Of a stretch of 64,000 bases of DNA, positions 8,888 to 17,862 are shown one piece after another. The DNA lies in NCBI RefSeq assembly GCF_003574035.1, contig NZ_QWKY01000008.1:1-64000 (forward strand), read 5' to 3'. The position numbers were made by a program, and so were the translations under genes. Below the pieces are notes generated by a model. It had not been told where the DNA came from and did no database searches. It saw nothing but the letters and a program-made list of their open reading frames with translations. Every line of letters begins with the position of its first letter. Positions within the stretch are counted from its first letter, which is position 1. Origin of the DNA: Meiothermus hypogaeus (GTDB lineage: Bacteria > Deinococcota > Deinococci > Deinococcales > Thermaceae).

Positions 8888-10086
8888 ACCCAGCTTACCG
8901 CGCCGAAGGTGTCCTCGCGCCGGGGGCTGGTGGAGAACATCACCACCGGGGTCTGGGTATAGTCCTCAATTAGTTCGATGAAGCGCTTGACGCTGGCGGG
9001 CAACTGTTCGCGGCTCCCAATGCCCGATAGGTCGCCCCAGCCGGGGATGGCCTCGTACTTCACGCTACCATCCGGAAGGTGCTCGACGCCCACCTTCACG
9101 GTGGGAAAGCCCGAAAGCACGTCCAGTTTGGTTATCACCAGCCCATCGAAGCCGTTGACCTCGCAGGCGTACTTGAGCAGCACCAGGTCGAGCCAGCCGG
9201 TGCGCCTTGCCCGGCCCGTAGTCACGCCGAACTCGCCGCCTTTCTGCCTTAAAAACTCGTCCTCTTCGCCGTGGAGCTCGGTAGGGAAGGGGCCGTTACC
9301 CACCCGGGTAGCATAGGCTTTGGCCACCCCATAGACCTTATTGATGGCCTTGTGGTTTACCCCGGTGCCCACAATAATCCCACCTACGGTGGGGTGTGAG
9401 CTGGTCACGTAGGGATAGTCGCCGTAGTTGAGGTCGAGCAAAGTGGCCTGGGCGCCCTCGAAGAGTACCTTTTTGCCATGCTTGATGGCCTCGCGCAGCA
9501 GGTGGCCGGTATCGGCGATGTGGGGGGCCAGAATTTCGCGCATCCGCTCGAGGTCGGCCAGGGCTTTGGCGGGGGTGTCCCAGCCGGCTTCCCGGGTCGA
9601 GTTGGGTTTCTCGGTGAGCAGGGTCTCGACCCGCTCGCGCAATACCGCCTCGTTCAGCAGATCGCCCGCCCGAATGCCTACCCGCCGGGCCCGGTCGGAG
9701 TAGGCCGGCCCGATGCCCCGTTTGGTGGTGCCCACGAAGTTGTTACGCGACTCCACGTGCTTGTGGTGGGGGAGCACCAGATGGGCCTTATCTGAGACCA
9801 GCACCCGGGGCTCTAAACCCTCGGCGCGGATGTTCTGCATCTCCTCGGCAAAGCGGAAGGCGTCTATCACCATCCCGTCGCCCAGGATGTTGGTGGCCTG
9901 GGGGTGGATGACCCCGGTGGGCAGGAGATTCAGCTTGAAGGTTTTGCCCTGGGCTACCACGGTGTGGCCGGCGTTGGCCCCGCCCTGGTAGCGCACCACA
10001 AAGTCGGCATTCTCTGCGAGGGCATCGGTTACTTTACCTTTTCCTTCGTCGCCCCACTGGGCTCCAATGATGGCAATTCCTGGCAC
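8884..10086 (-). CDS. purA: Adenylosuccinate synthase
   Basis: PurA joins IMP and aspartate using GTP, the first step from IMP to AMP. The N-terminal IGAQWGDEGKGKVTD motif (P-loop plus catalytic Asp) and GGANAGHTVV are unmistakable, and the C-terminal GLVITKLDVLSGF region is present. I choose the GTG at 10086 because it places the GDEGKGK motif near residue 11, as in the family, giving 400 residues; an in-frame ATG 42 bases upstream would add an unlike extension. A 152-bp repeat lies just upstream and may carry part of its promoter region. Confidence 0.95.
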   Translation of the reverse strand: MPGIAIIGAQWGDEGKGKVTDALAENADFVVRYQGGANAGHTVVAQGKTFKLNLLPTGVIHPQATNILGDGMVIDAFRFAEEMQNIRAEGLEPRVLVSDKAHLVLPHHKHVESRNNFVGTTKRGIGPAYSDRARRVGIRAGDLLNEAVLRERVETLLTEKPNSTREAGWDTPAKALADLERMREILAPHIADTGHLLREAIKHGKKVLFEGAQATLLDLNYGDYPYVTSSHPTVGGIIVGTGVNHKAINKVYGVAKAYATRVGNGPFPTELHGEEDEFLRQKGGEFGVTTGRARRTGWLDLVLLKYACEVNGFDGLVITKLDVLSGFPTVKVGVEHLPDGSVKYEAIPGWGDLSGIGSREQLPASVKRFIELIEDYTQTPVVMFSTSPRREDTFGAVSWV

Positions 10087-10143
10087 GAGATATAGCCTAA
10101 AGCCAAAGGCCGAAAGCGCAAAGCCCAATGCCAGGGCAGGTTC

Positions 10144-10295
10144 TTATCATTTGCTTGGAAGCATGGGTTGCAGCCCCCTCACCCGGCAACACCGGGTTGC
10201 CATCAGAAGTGGCCTGTTGGGCAAAACGAGCACCAGGCTAACTGCCGGTGACGCCACCCCCTACCACGGGGGTAGAGGGAAAGGGGAAACGATAA
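10144..10295 (+). repeat. Second interspersed repeat family, copy 2 (152 bp)
   Basis: Same length as, and about 90% identical to, the block at 188-339, with TTATCATTT at the left and AAACGATAA at the right. It lies 58 bases upstream of purA, between purA and a secreted-protein gene. It is non-coding. Confidence 0.75.
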
Positions 10296-10374
10296 AAGCC
10301 TGAATGCCAGGGCCAATACAAAAACAAGCCCCAGAAGACACGCTCTAAGGGGAATGGGTTGGCTCGAGCTTCGC

Positions 10375-11163
10375 TTAGCGGGGGTTTAGCATCACCCGGC
10401 AACCGCTCTGGCCCCGGCTGCCCTGCTGGCCCTGGCTGTAAAGTTTGGCCTCGCCGCGCAGCACGCCGTCCACGGCATTCTGGAACTGGTCGTCCAGCAG
10501 ACATGAGATGAGGGCTTGCCCCACGGAAACATCCAGGCGCAGGGTGCGGCCTACATAGTACAGGCGCATGGCCCAGTCGGTAGGGAGCAGGTCGCCGCTG
10601 CGGTTTTCCACAATTTTGGCACTGCCCGAGAACCCGTCGCTCTCGGCCTTGCTCAGCGTAAGGTTCCAGGCCACGTTGAAGGTCTCGAGGCGCCAGGTCT
10701 GGCCTACTACCGGCTCCTTGCGGGCTTCTTTGAGCCAGATGGGGGCGCTGGCGCTGCCCGACGTGCCGGCGGCGGCGCTGCCCAGTGTGGCCGAGCAGGG
10801 GATTCCGGCCAGGGCGACCGTGCCCTTGCCGTCCGGCTGGATGAGGCAGGTAAAAGGCGAGGTAACGCTCGAGGCCGTTGTGGGGGCCTTGAAGTCGAAC
10901 ACCAGCACGTTTTTGTAGTTGGTGCCGGGCAGGGTCTCGGCGAAGTAGGCCACCTGGGCGGCCCGGGTGTCCACCCCCTGGGCCTGGGCCTCGAAGATGC
11001 CGTTCTGGGCTGTGCCCAGTCGCACGTTCCAGGCAAGGCGCTGGCCCTGGACCTCGATGACGAAGTTCCATACCTGGCCTTGCTCGAGCCTTGGAGGCCA
11101 TGGACTTTGGGCCAAAGCCGCGTTGAAGATGGCTAGAAGAATCAATGCCTGGATGTGTTTCAT
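10375..11163 (-). CDS. Secreted protein of unknown function
   Basis: A 262-residue protein. The start at 11163 places a good signal peptide (MKHIQALILLAIFNAALAQ) at the N-terminus; the frame is open further upstream without a signal sequence. The mature protein is rich in beta-type alternation (WNFVIEVQGQRLAWNVRLG, TWRLETFNVAWNLTLSKAE) and contains two cysteines in the CLI/CLL segments and one near the C-terminus. I recognise no family or motif. Neighbours are not co-oriented in a way that suggests a role. It is probably exported to the cell envelope or periplasm. Confidence 0.7.
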   Translation of the reverse strand: MKHIQALILLAIFNAALAQSPWPPRLEQGQVWNFVIEVQGQRLAWNVRLGTAQNGIFEAQAQGVDTRAAQVAYFAETLPGTNYKNVLVFDFKAPTTASSVTSPFTCLIQPDGKGTVALAGIPCSATLGSAAAGTSGSASAPIWLKEARKEPVVGQTWRLETFNVAWNLTLSKAESDGFSGSAKIVENRSGDLLPTDWAMRLYYVGRTLRLDVSVGQALISCLLDDQFQNAVDGVLRGEAKLYSQGQQGSRGQSGCRVMLNPR

Positions 11164-11446
11164 AGGGGTGATTGTCCTACAGTACCAACGTTTGGGGTGT
11201 TTATTCATCACAGCGGTGCAGGCTGGAAGGGAAAGCGGCATAGCGCTGCGGTTGCTTTAGATTTGAAATAGGCCCAGCAGAACGTAGTGAGTTGCTGTAT
11301 GGAGGATTGTTGCGCTAAGAGCAATTACCTTTTGATTAACGACCGGCACCCCCAAAAAGGGGTGTGACCTGGGTTGTGCATTTTGACCACGAGATTCCCT
11401 TTCACCGTGTTACTCTGCATGAGAGGTTTAACGAAGGAGTTCACGC

Positions 11447-11665
11447 TTGAGAAAGGGAGGTAAAGAGCAAAAGACTCGAATCGGTGACGATCGTCACCGG
11501 GCTACGTCTATTTCCCGGCAGGGGTTGTGGAAGCAATCCCGTGCTAAATCGGCCCTGGTCGTATACCCCAATGCACTCATGCTCCGCGAATATCGCGGAT
11601 ATTGCCGGCAAGGGATTTGCACCGGGACTTTAGCCACGCCCCAGGGGGATTTGCAAGGAGTGTAG
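11447..11665 (+). CDS. Possible upstream leader ORF (72 codons)
   Basis: A TTG-started frame with an AAGGAG site at good spacing (11434-11439). Its stop codon falls two bases before the ATG of the large regulator-like gene, inside that gene's ribosome-binding region. The predicted product is basic and unlike any family I know. An 18-bp perfect palindrome lies inside it. Either this is a coupled leader peptide or the frame is fortuitous; the spacing and ribosome site are the only support. Confidence 0.35.
   Translation: MRKGGKEQKTRIGDDRHRATSISRQGLWKQSRAKSALVVYPNALMLREYRGYCRQGICTGTLATPQGDLQGV
11481..11498 (+). promoter_or_regulatory. 18-bp perfect palindrome, possible operator
   Basis: CGGTGACGATCGTCACCG is a perfect 18-bp palindrome, 170 bases before the regulator-like gene at 11668. 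It could bind a dimeric regulator or form a hairpin in the leader RNA. A second weaker inverted repeat (TCCGCG-AATAT-CGCGGA) follows near 11583. Confidence 0.45.
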
Positions 11666-11667
11666 AC

Positions 11668-13509
11668 ATGAATAAAGCTGGAGGACCAATCCAACTCAAA
11701 CTATGGGGGCCAGCCCGGCTGGAGTATCAAGGCCGCGAGCTAAAGCTTCAGCGCAAGGGTTTGGCCATCCTGTACTACCTGGCCCTGGAAGGAGCCACCC
11801 GGCGTGAAGTGTTGGCCGACCTGCTGTGGGGACATTCGGCGGCCTCGCAGAACCTGCGGGTCGAACTGCATCGCTTGAGCCAGGCCTTGGCCCCCCTGGG
11901 CTATACCCTGTTCAAAGCAGGCGAAGATCCCTTGCAACTTCCGCCCTTTGTCTCCCTGGATCGTACCCCTTCGCCCGGGGCACCCATGGAAGGGCTGGAG
12001 GAGCTCTCGGTGGAGTTTAGAGCCTGGCTCGAGGGCCAGCGTTCACAGCTCATGGCCAATAGCTCGGGTACCGTCGGACGCGAACGCCTGGTGCAGGAGG
12101 TGGCTTCACAACTGACCCTGCCCTCGGTGCTGATCCTGATGGGCCGGCCTGGCTCGGGGCGCACGGCTTTTGCCCAGGCCCTGGCCAAAGCCCTGGGGAT
12201 GCCTTTCTTGGAAGGCCCCAGGGGGGGTGGCAAGGCGCTGCACTACCTGCGCCCGCCCTACACCGATGTCTCCATGGAGCGTATCCTGACCGACCGCGAT
12301 GGGCTGTGGGTGGTTGAGCGCTCCTCCTATGGGGAAGACCCCAAGCTGATCCTGGAGTTGCGCAGCCACTATCCCGCCGAACGCACCCGCTACATCACCC
12401 TGCCGCCCCTCTCGTGGGCCGAAGCCCGCGCCTCGATGCTCGCAAACCTGCCCTTTGCCCAGGCGGCGCGCCTGTTCCTGGCCTCGGGGGGCTCGCCCGG
12501 CCACCTGCGCGAGCTGCTGGCGGTGCCCCATACCGGCGCCGAAGTGCCCCTGCCCCAGCGGGTACGGGCCCAGGTACAGCTCGAGGCCCGCATGCTTTCG
12601 CTGGAGGCGCGCCTGGCCCTCGAGCGCCTCTCGGTGCACCCCGGCCCCTACAGCCAGGGCTTGCTGGATGCGCTGGAGGCCACGCCCTATCTGGACGAGC
12701 TCGAGCGCCGGGGCTGGCTGGTTTATGCCGGACAGTGGCAGTTCTCCGACGATGCCAGCCGCCGGGTTCTGTACCTGGGGCTGCAGCCGGGGCGCCGCCA
12801 GCAGTACCACCGCCAGGCTGCCCTGCAATGCGCCATGGAAGAACAGCGCATGGCCGAGGCCTACCACCGCCTGATGGCCGGTGACACCGCCGACTGGGGC
12901 ACTTTTGTGAATACCCTGCCGGGCTGGACCCGCTACGGCCTCAAGGCCTGGCTGGGCATGAACGAAGCCCTCCCGATGGGGCCGAGCGTGGGTGAGATGG
13001 CCCGGGGCAGCGAGCTGGCGCTCTTAGAAGAAGCCCGTTTTGGCCAGGGCTTTGAAGTGGACGGCCGCCATGTGCGCTGGGTACGTACCCCTTCCCAGGC
13101 CACCACCTCGGGCATTATGTGGGCCAGCCACGATGAAGCTTCCCTGCTGCACCTCAAGGGTCACGTGTATGTGGAGAACCCCCTGGGGGTGGGCATTTCG
13201 GGCCGTGCGGCGCCCCTCATGCTGGAGATCCAGGAGCCCCGCGAGGCCCGGGTGATTTTCCTTCATGGCATCCAGGCCGGGGCTCTGGCCGACAATGCCT
13301 TGTTGCTGCCTTTGCAAGAAGAGCTCGACCTCTGGTTCCGGGTTCCGGCGGGGGCCAGCATCCGCCTCACCAGCAGCGCCGAAAGCGGCCTGATTGACCT
13401 CGAGGTCACTTCCTACCGCATCGCCCCGGCAGCCCAGGCCCAGTCTGCGCCAAAAGTAGAGGTGCTCGAATTTTTTCGTAGCGCGGTAGAAGCCGCGAGG
13501 AAATACTGA
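11668..13509 (+). CDS. BTAD/SARP-type winged-helix protein with P-loop ATPase
   Basis: A 613-residue protein. The first 75 residues (LKLWGPARLEYQGRELKLQRKGLAILYYLALEGATRREVLADLLW) match the OmpR-like winged helix that begins SARP/BTAD transcriptional activators. A Walker A motif GRPGSGRT lies near residues 159-166. The middle is an AAA/NTPase-like helical region, and the last 190 residues are beta-rich (HVRWVRTPSQATTSGIMWASHDEASLLHL) and unfamiliar. The start at 11668 has AAGGAG eight bases upstream. A signal-integrating transcription factor is the most likely role. Target and ligand are unknown; the leader contains a palindrome that might be its own site. Confidence 0.75.
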   Translation: MNKAGGPIQLKLWGPARLEYQGRELKLQRKGLAILYYLALEGATRREVLADLLWGHSAASQNLRVELHRLSQALAPLGYTLFKAGEDPLQLPPFVSLDRTPSPGAPMEGLEELSVEFRAWLEGQRSQLMANSSGTVGRERLVQEVASQLTLPSVLILMGRPGSGRTAFAQALAKALGMPFLEGPRGGGKALHYLRPPYTDVSMERILTDRDGLWVVERSSYGEDPKLILELRSHYPAERTRYITLPPLSWAEARASMLANLPFAQAARLFLASGGSPGHLRELLAVPHTGAEVPLPQRVRAQVQLEARMLSLEARLALERLSVHPGPYSQGLLDALEATPYLDELERRGWLVYAGQWQFSDDASRRVLYLGLQPGRRQQYHRQAALQCAMEEQRMAEAYHRLMAGDTADWGTFVNTLPGWTRYGLKAWLGMNEALPMGPSVGEMARGSELALLEEARFGQGFEVDGRHVRWVRTPSQATTSGIMWASHDEASLLHLKGHVYVENPLGVGISGRAAPLMLEIQEPREARVIFLHGIQAGALADNALLLPLQEELDLWFRVPAGASIRLTSSAESGLIDLEVTSYRIAPAAQAQSAPKVEVLEFFRSAVEAARKY

Positions 13510-13522
13510 ATCCTCCAAAACA

Positions 13523-13549
13523 AAAACCGGGGCGTGGAGCTCCGGTTTT
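13523..13549 (+). terminator. Probable intrinsic terminator
   Basis: AAAACCGG pairs with CCGGTTTT across an 11-base loop, 14 bases after the stop of the regulator-like gene. Confidence 0.6.
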
Positions 13550-13589
13550 GATCTGGCTGGACGGCTCTTTGGAAACCGTAACGACCTTA

Positions 13590-13863
13590 TACCGGATTCA
13601 AAAAGACAGTTTACAAAACCAAAAAACACCAGAGGCTGTCTTTTTGAAATCCTAGAGCACCCCCCTCCCTTGAGTACCGGCGCTAGCCGGGGGCCGATGG
13701 CCCTTCACTGTCGGTCGGCGAAGAAAGCGTCTCCCTTCCAAGGGGCGGTATCGCCCTCCGCTACGCGGATAACTTCCAAGGGGCGGTATCGCCCTCCGCT
13801 ACGCGGATAACTTCGGTCGGGTTAGTTCGTCACCAACGGGTGACGAACTAACCGAATCTGGTA
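13590..13863 (+). repeat. MITE-like element B (274 bp, two internal units)
   Basis: A complete copy running from TACCGGATTC to GAATCTGGTA, flanked on both sides by TTA, a probable 3-bp target duplication. The left hairpin pairs AAAAAGACAG with CTGTCTTTTT; the right hairpin has a 15-bp stem and loop AACG. The right flank TTA, read on the minus strand, is the stop codon of the glutaredoxin gene. Confidence 0.88.
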
Positions 13864-14130
13864 TTACGTCTGGTAGCTGCCTGCATGAAGGCCCACTTGC
13901 TCGAGCCAGCTCTTGAGCTTGGTAATGGAGAAACGGCTCATCGAGGTGGCGTGGTTGCCATAAACCAGGGTCGGTACGCTGCGCTTGCCGTTGTTCACCT
14001 TCATCACCAGTTCGGCAGCGCTCGAGTCCTGCTCGATGTCCACTTCGGTATAGGGCAGGCCGAGCGTCGAGAGGGCTTGTTTGGTAGCGCGGCAGTCGGG
14101 GCACCAGGAGGTGGTGTACATGATAATCAT
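13864..14130 (-). CDS. Glutaredoxin-like protein
   Basis: An 88-residue thioredoxin-fold protein with the redox motif CPDC at residues 10-13 (YTTSWCPDCRATKQAL) and the cis-proline segment SVPTLVYG near residue 51. This resembles mycoredoxin/NrdH-type glutaredoxins, which reduce disulfides or mixed disulfides in the cytosol. An internal ATG at residue 4 is an alternative start. Its TAA stop is exactly the 3-bp flank of element B, so the insertion may have changed the C-terminus; the last residues (GLHAGSYQT) are not part of the core fold. Identification to fold level is firm. Confidence 0.87.
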   Translation of the reverse strand: MIIMYTTSWCPDCRATKQALSTLGLPYTEVDIEQDSSAAELVMKVNNGKRSVPTLVYGNHATSMSRFSITKLKSWLEQVGLHAGSYQT

Positions 14131-14188
14131 AGCCAGCAGCGAGTGTACGTGGGCCCTGGATGAAATAGTGTGCTTTTGACAACGCTGG

Positions 14189-15091
14189 CTAGGCCTCGCC
14201 GACCTCGAGGGCCGCCGTTAGGGCCGCACCCAGCAGCCCGGCCTCGCTCCCTAGCTTGGCCAGGTGGACGGGCGGGATGATCCAGTTTTCCATGTAGCGA
14301 TGATACGAGCGCATCACTTCGTCCAGATAAGCTGGGCCGGCGTTGAGCGCCACCCCGCCCCCCAGCACCACCACCTCGGGGTCGTAGCACTTCACCAACG
14401 AAGCTAGGGCAATGCCCACCCAGCTTGCGGCCTGCAACACGATCCGGCTGGCCCTGGGATCGCCTTGTTGGAACAGGGCAAAGAGTTCGCGGGTGCCCAT
14501 CTCTCGCTTGAAGGAGGCCAGGGCCATCCGCTCCATGGCGGGGCCTGTCGCCAAGGCTTCCAGGCAGCCATCCAGCCCGCAGCCGCACAGGGGGCCGCCG
14601 GGCTGCATGGTGATGTGCCCGATCTCGCCCCCCTGGCCGTTTACGCCACGTAGCACCTTGTTGCCCCACACAAAACCACCCCCGACCCCGGTCGAGACCG
14701 TCATGTAGAGGGTGCTCTCGGCGCCCTGGGCTGCGCCCAGCTTATGTTCGGCCAGTGCGGCCGCGTTGGCGTCGTTTTCCATGTAGACCTTGTAGCCGGT
14801 AGCCTGCTCGAGCAGCTCCACAATGGGAAAATCGGTAAAGTTGGCAATGTTGGGCGCAAACTTGATGCGGCCCCGCTTGAAGTCCAGCGGCCCGGGGGTG
14901 CCCAGACCAATGGCCTGAACCACCACCCCTGCGGCTTCGATGGCGGCTCGAGCGGCCTGGGCCATGGCCTCGATAACGGCCTGGCCCCCTTCTTCTGGTG
15001 TGGGCACCGTAACCCTGGCCTTGATGACGCCTTCGCAGAGCACCCCCGCCATAATTTTGGTTCCGCCCAGGTCTATCCCCACTACGCTCAT
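14189..15091 (-). CDS. glk: ROK family glucokinase
   Basis: A 300-residue sugar kinase that probably phosphorylates glucose with ATP at entry to glycolysis. It shows the N-terminal phosphate loop GIDLGGTKIMAG, GLGTPGPLD near residue 63, the catalytic ENDANAAALAE, and the ROK zinc motif: GHITMQPGGPLCGCGLDGC with His and three Cys. The length is normal. Its ATG overlaps the stop of the small upstream gene (ATGA), indicating coupling. ROK glucokinases sometimes accept other hexoses, so specificity is inferred. Confidence 0.92.
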   Translation of the reverse strand: MSVVGIDLGGTKIMAGVLCEGVIKARVTVPTPEEGGQAVIEAMAQAARAAIEAAGVVVQAIGLGTPGPLDFKRGRIKFAPNIANFTDFPIVELLEQATGYKVYMENDANAAALAEHKLGAAQGAESTLYMTVSTGVGGGFVWGNKVLRGVNGQGGEIGHITMQPGGPLCGCGLDGCLEALATGPAMERMALASFKREMGTRELFALFQQGDPRASRIVLQAASWVGIALASLVKCYDPEVVVLGGGVALNAGPAYLDEVMRSYHRYMENWIIPPVHLAKLGSEAGLLGAALTAALEVGEA

Positions 15092-15390
15092 GATGGCTCT
15101 CCTTGGTGGTCGCGTTCCACAATCAGCACAGCTTCCTCGTGCAATACCTCGGGCACCCAGAGGCTCACATCCCCGGTGTAAGTGCCCAGGTAGGCTTCGG
15201 GCAGGCCAAAGCTGGTAAAAGGGGTCTCGAGGTAAACCGGAATCCGGCGCTGTTCCAGTCGCGCCTTGATGCCCTCGGCGATCATCCTGGGCGCCGAAAG
15301 AAGCAGCACATAGGCTACTTCCCCAATCAGGCGACGGGGAAGGGTGTTTTGGACCGGGTCTTGCTCATCCATGTCGGGATGGTCGTTCAT
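15088..15390 (-). CDS. Small DUF2007-like protein
   Basis: A 100-residue protein. Residues 25-60 (EVAYVLLLSAPRMIAEGIKARLEQRRIPVYLET) fit the ferredoxin-like pattern of DUF2007, often described as putative signal-transducing proteins. The acidic N-terminus (MNDHPDMDEQDP) is probably disordered. It overlaps glk by four bases (ATGA), so the two are co-translated. What it does for sugar metabolism, if anything, is not visible from the sequence. Confidence 0.65.
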   Translation of the reverse strand: MNDHPDMDEQDPVQNTLPRRLIGEVAYVLLLSAPRMIAEGIKARLEQRRIPVYLETPFTSFGLPEAYLGTYTGDVSLWVPEVLHEEAVLIVERDHQGEPS

Positions 15391-15502
15391 TGGCTAACAG
15401 CATAACAGCCCAGGGGAAGGGGCCCCTGCCTTGCCTCTGGTCGGAACCTTCCCAATTACCCAGAATTTGCAAACCGGCCCGCTAAGCTATAAGTCGGTAG
15501 CT

Positions 15503-16993
15503 ATGCTGGCGCAAGTACGAACCTATAGTCTATTTGGCCTCGAGGCCCAGCCCATCACGGTGGAGGTGGATGTTTCTCAGGGGATGCCCTTCTACGCGGT
15601 GGTGGGCCTGCCCGATAAGGCCGTGGAGGAATCGCGCGAGCGCGTGCGGGCTGCCCTCAAGAACGCAGGCTTTCCTTATCCGCAGGGACGCGTCGTCATT
15701 AACCTGGCCCCGGCAGAACTGCGCAAGGAAGGCACCCATTACGACCTGCCTATCGCCCTGGGGTTGCTTTGTGCCCAGGGGAGCATTCCGACCGAAGCCC
15801 TGCAAGGCTTTGCGGCGGCGGGCGAGCTGGGGCTGGATGGCGAACTGCGCCCGGTTCCGGGGGCGGTGAACCTGGCCCTGGGGGCGCTTCAAGATGGATA
15901 TAAGCTCCTCATGCCCCACGCCTCTGCCGAGGAAGCCGCCCTGATTGAAGGGGTGCAGGTTTTTGGGGCGACCCACCTGGCGCAACTGGTGCGCTTTTTG
16001 CTGGGGCAGGAGGAGCTGCTAATGGCCCGCTCGAGCCCTGGAATCGAAGCGCTGGAAACCTCGCTCGACCTGCTTGATGTGAAGGGCCAAGCCAAAGCCA
16101 AGCGGGCTTTGGAGATTGCCGCGGCCGGAGCCCACCACCTGCTGATGAGCGGCACGCCGGGCTCGGGCAAGACCATGTTGGCCAAGCGGATGGTAAGTCT
16201 TTTGCCACCCCTGAGTTCTGAGGAGGCCCTCGAGGTCACCCGCATCCACTCTGCCGCCGGCCGGCCAATGAAGGGCCTCATCAAAACCCCGCCGTTTCGC
16301 AGCCCCCACCACACCGTCTCCGATGCCGGGCTCATCGGCGGCGGTACCATTCCCAAGCCTGGCGAGATTTCGTTGGCCCACCGGGGGGTGCTGTTCCTGG
16401 ACGAGTTCCCCGAGTTCTCCCGCGATGCCCTGGAGGTGTTGCGGCAGCCCCTGGAAGATGGCGTGGTCACCATCTCGAGGGCCCGGGCCAGCTTTACCTA
16501 CCCGGCCCGTTTTTTGCTGATTGCCGCCATGAACCCCTGCCTCTGCGGTTGGCACGGTGACCCGGAAAGGCCCTGCACCTGCACACCCGCCCAGCGCACC
16601 CGGTACGTGAACCGCATCAGCGGCCCCCTGCTCGACCGCTTCGACCTGGTGGTGGAAGTCCCCCGCCTCACCCCCGCCGAACTCGCCCGCGCCCCCGAAG
16701 GGGAGTCCACAACAGCGGTGCGAGAACGGGTGCTGGCGGCAAGGGAAAGGATGAAGGCCCGCCAGGGGAAGCTCAACAGTGAACTCTTCGGTAGAGCGCT
16801 GCGCCAGCACACGGTGCTTTCCCCTGCCAGTGAGGCCCTCTTGCAAGCGGCCACCAAACGCTTGGCCCTCACCGCCCGCAGCTACGACCGCATCCTGCGG
16901 GTGGCCCGCACCATCGCTGACCTGGCAGCCTCGGAGCGCATCCAGGAGACCCACCTGGCCGAAGCCTTGACCTACCGGCGGAGCCTGGGGTGA
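15503..16993 (+). CDS. comM: ComM/YifB family Mg-chelatase-like AAA+ ATPase
   Basis: A 496-residue protein. The N-terminal Lon-like domain (residues 1-170) begins [38 protein letters not shown]. Walker A GTPGSGKT lies near residue 218 and Walker [11 protein letters not shown] near 297. A C-terminal helical domain ends with [13 protein letters not shown]. ComM is a helicase that assists branch migration during natural transformation, fitting the competence of Thermaceae. I use the ATG at 15503 because it matches the family N-terminus. The last 123 codons are present a second time at 26551-26919. Confidence 0.94.
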   Translation: MLAQVRTYSLFGLEAQPITVEVDVSQGMPFYAVVGLPDKAVEESRERVRAALKNAGFPYPQGRVVINLAPAELRKEGTHYDLPIALGLLCAQGSIPTEALQGFAAAGELGLDGELRPVPGAVNLALGALQDGYKLLMPHASAEEAALIEGVQVFGATHLAQLVRFLLGQEELLMARSSPGIEALETSLDLLDVKGQAKAKRALEIAAAGAHHLLMSGTPGSGKTMLAKRMVSLLPPLSSEEALEVTRIHSAAGRPMKGLIKTPPFRSPHHTVSDAGLIGGGTIPKPGEISLAHRGVLFLDEFPEFSRDALEVLRQPLEDGVVTISRARASFTYPARFLLIAAMNPCLCGWHGDPERPCTCTPAQRTRYVNRISGPLLDRFDLVVEVPRLTPAELARAPEGESTTAVRERVLAARERMKARQGKLNSELFGRALRQHTVLSPASEALLQAATKRLALTARSYDRILRVARTIADLAASERIQETHLAEALTYRRSLG

Positions 16994-17079
16994 AAAATTC
17001 GTGCTACTTTTAATCCCGGGATTTAGGAAAATAGGCTGCCGCTCGAGCGTAGTCCACCCTTGGCGACGGCCGTGGCAGA

Positions 17080-17862
17080 TCAGTAGCCGCTGAGCTTTCC
17101 GCTGCGCCGCACCCTCCGCTCGGCCCAGCGGTAGAACAGCAGCCCCAGGGCGAAGTAGGTCAGCCCGTTAGCCGCCGCTGCCGCCCAGGGGGTCTCGGGC
17201 AGAGGCACGCCTTGGGCCATCAGCTGCCGTAGCACCTCGGCAGCGGGAACCAGGGGGAATAGATGGTACGCCGGCTGCAGCGCAGCGGGCCAGGCCTTAG
17301 GCGGCACCGCGATCAGCAGGATCACCAAGTATTGGGCCAGGTTGATGGTGCCCACAATGTTCTTGTAGGTCACTGCCAGCCCGGCCAGGACGAAGCCCAG
17401 GCCGTTGACCCCCAACAGGAAGGGAAGGGCGGCCAGCAGGCTCTCCGGCGGCACGAACAGGCGGCGACCGGTCAGCAGCAGCATTGCCGCCAGCAGGATA
17501 CCGGTCAGCACCAGCTGCAGGGTGGCGAAGGCGGCCACCCGGGCCACCAGTACCCGCCACAGGCCGTGGGGGGTGAGCCAGAGCTGCTCGAGGGTGCCTA
17601 CCTGGGCCTCGGTCTGGATCCCCCAAGCCATGCTGCCCAGGCCGATCACCGCCAAGTACCAGAGCACAAAGCTCACAATTAGGGCCTCCAAACCGCTGCC
17701 CAAGGCCAGCGGGCCAGCCGTCGCGCCCTGGGCCCCCATTACCACAGCGTAGAAGAGGATGGTGAAGGAGGTCATGCTGGCGAAGGCCTCGTTGGGGTAG
17801 CGGCGGAAGTTGAGCCATACCCGCCAGACCTCAGCGGACAGCAGCCGCAGTACCGGAAGCAT
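17080..17862 (-). CDS. ABC-2 type transporter permease of the lanthipeptide cluster
   Basis: A 260-residue membrane protein with about six helices: residues 28-48, 56-80, 105-130, 138-160, 172-195 and 232-250. This is the ABC-2 layout. The ATG at 17862 has an excellent AGGAGGAGAG site and lies 32 bases inside the 3' end of the ATPase gene, so the two are coupled. Together they probably form the exporter of the modified peptide or an immunity pump. No peptidase domain is present, so leader removal would need another enzyme. The transport role is inferred from position. Confidence 0.85.
   Translation of the reverse strand: MLPVLRLLSAEVWRVWLNFRRYPNEAFASMTSFTILFYAVVMGAQGATAGPLALGSGLEALIVSFVLWYLAVIGLGSMAWGIQTEAQVGTLEQLWLTPHGLWRVLVARVAAFATLQLVLTGILLAAMLLLTGRRLFVPPESLLAALPFLLGVNGLGFVLAGLAVTYKNIVGTINLAQYLVILLIAVPPKAWPAALQPAYHLFPLVPAAEVLRQLMAQGVPLPETPWAAAAANGLTYFALGLLFYRWAERRVRRSGKLSGY

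Noticed and set aside
10087-10128. The upstream ATG of purA at 10128
   Set aside because: It would add 14 residues (GFALSAFGFRLYL...) unlike the family N-terminus; the GTG at 10086 places the GDEGKGK motif correctly.
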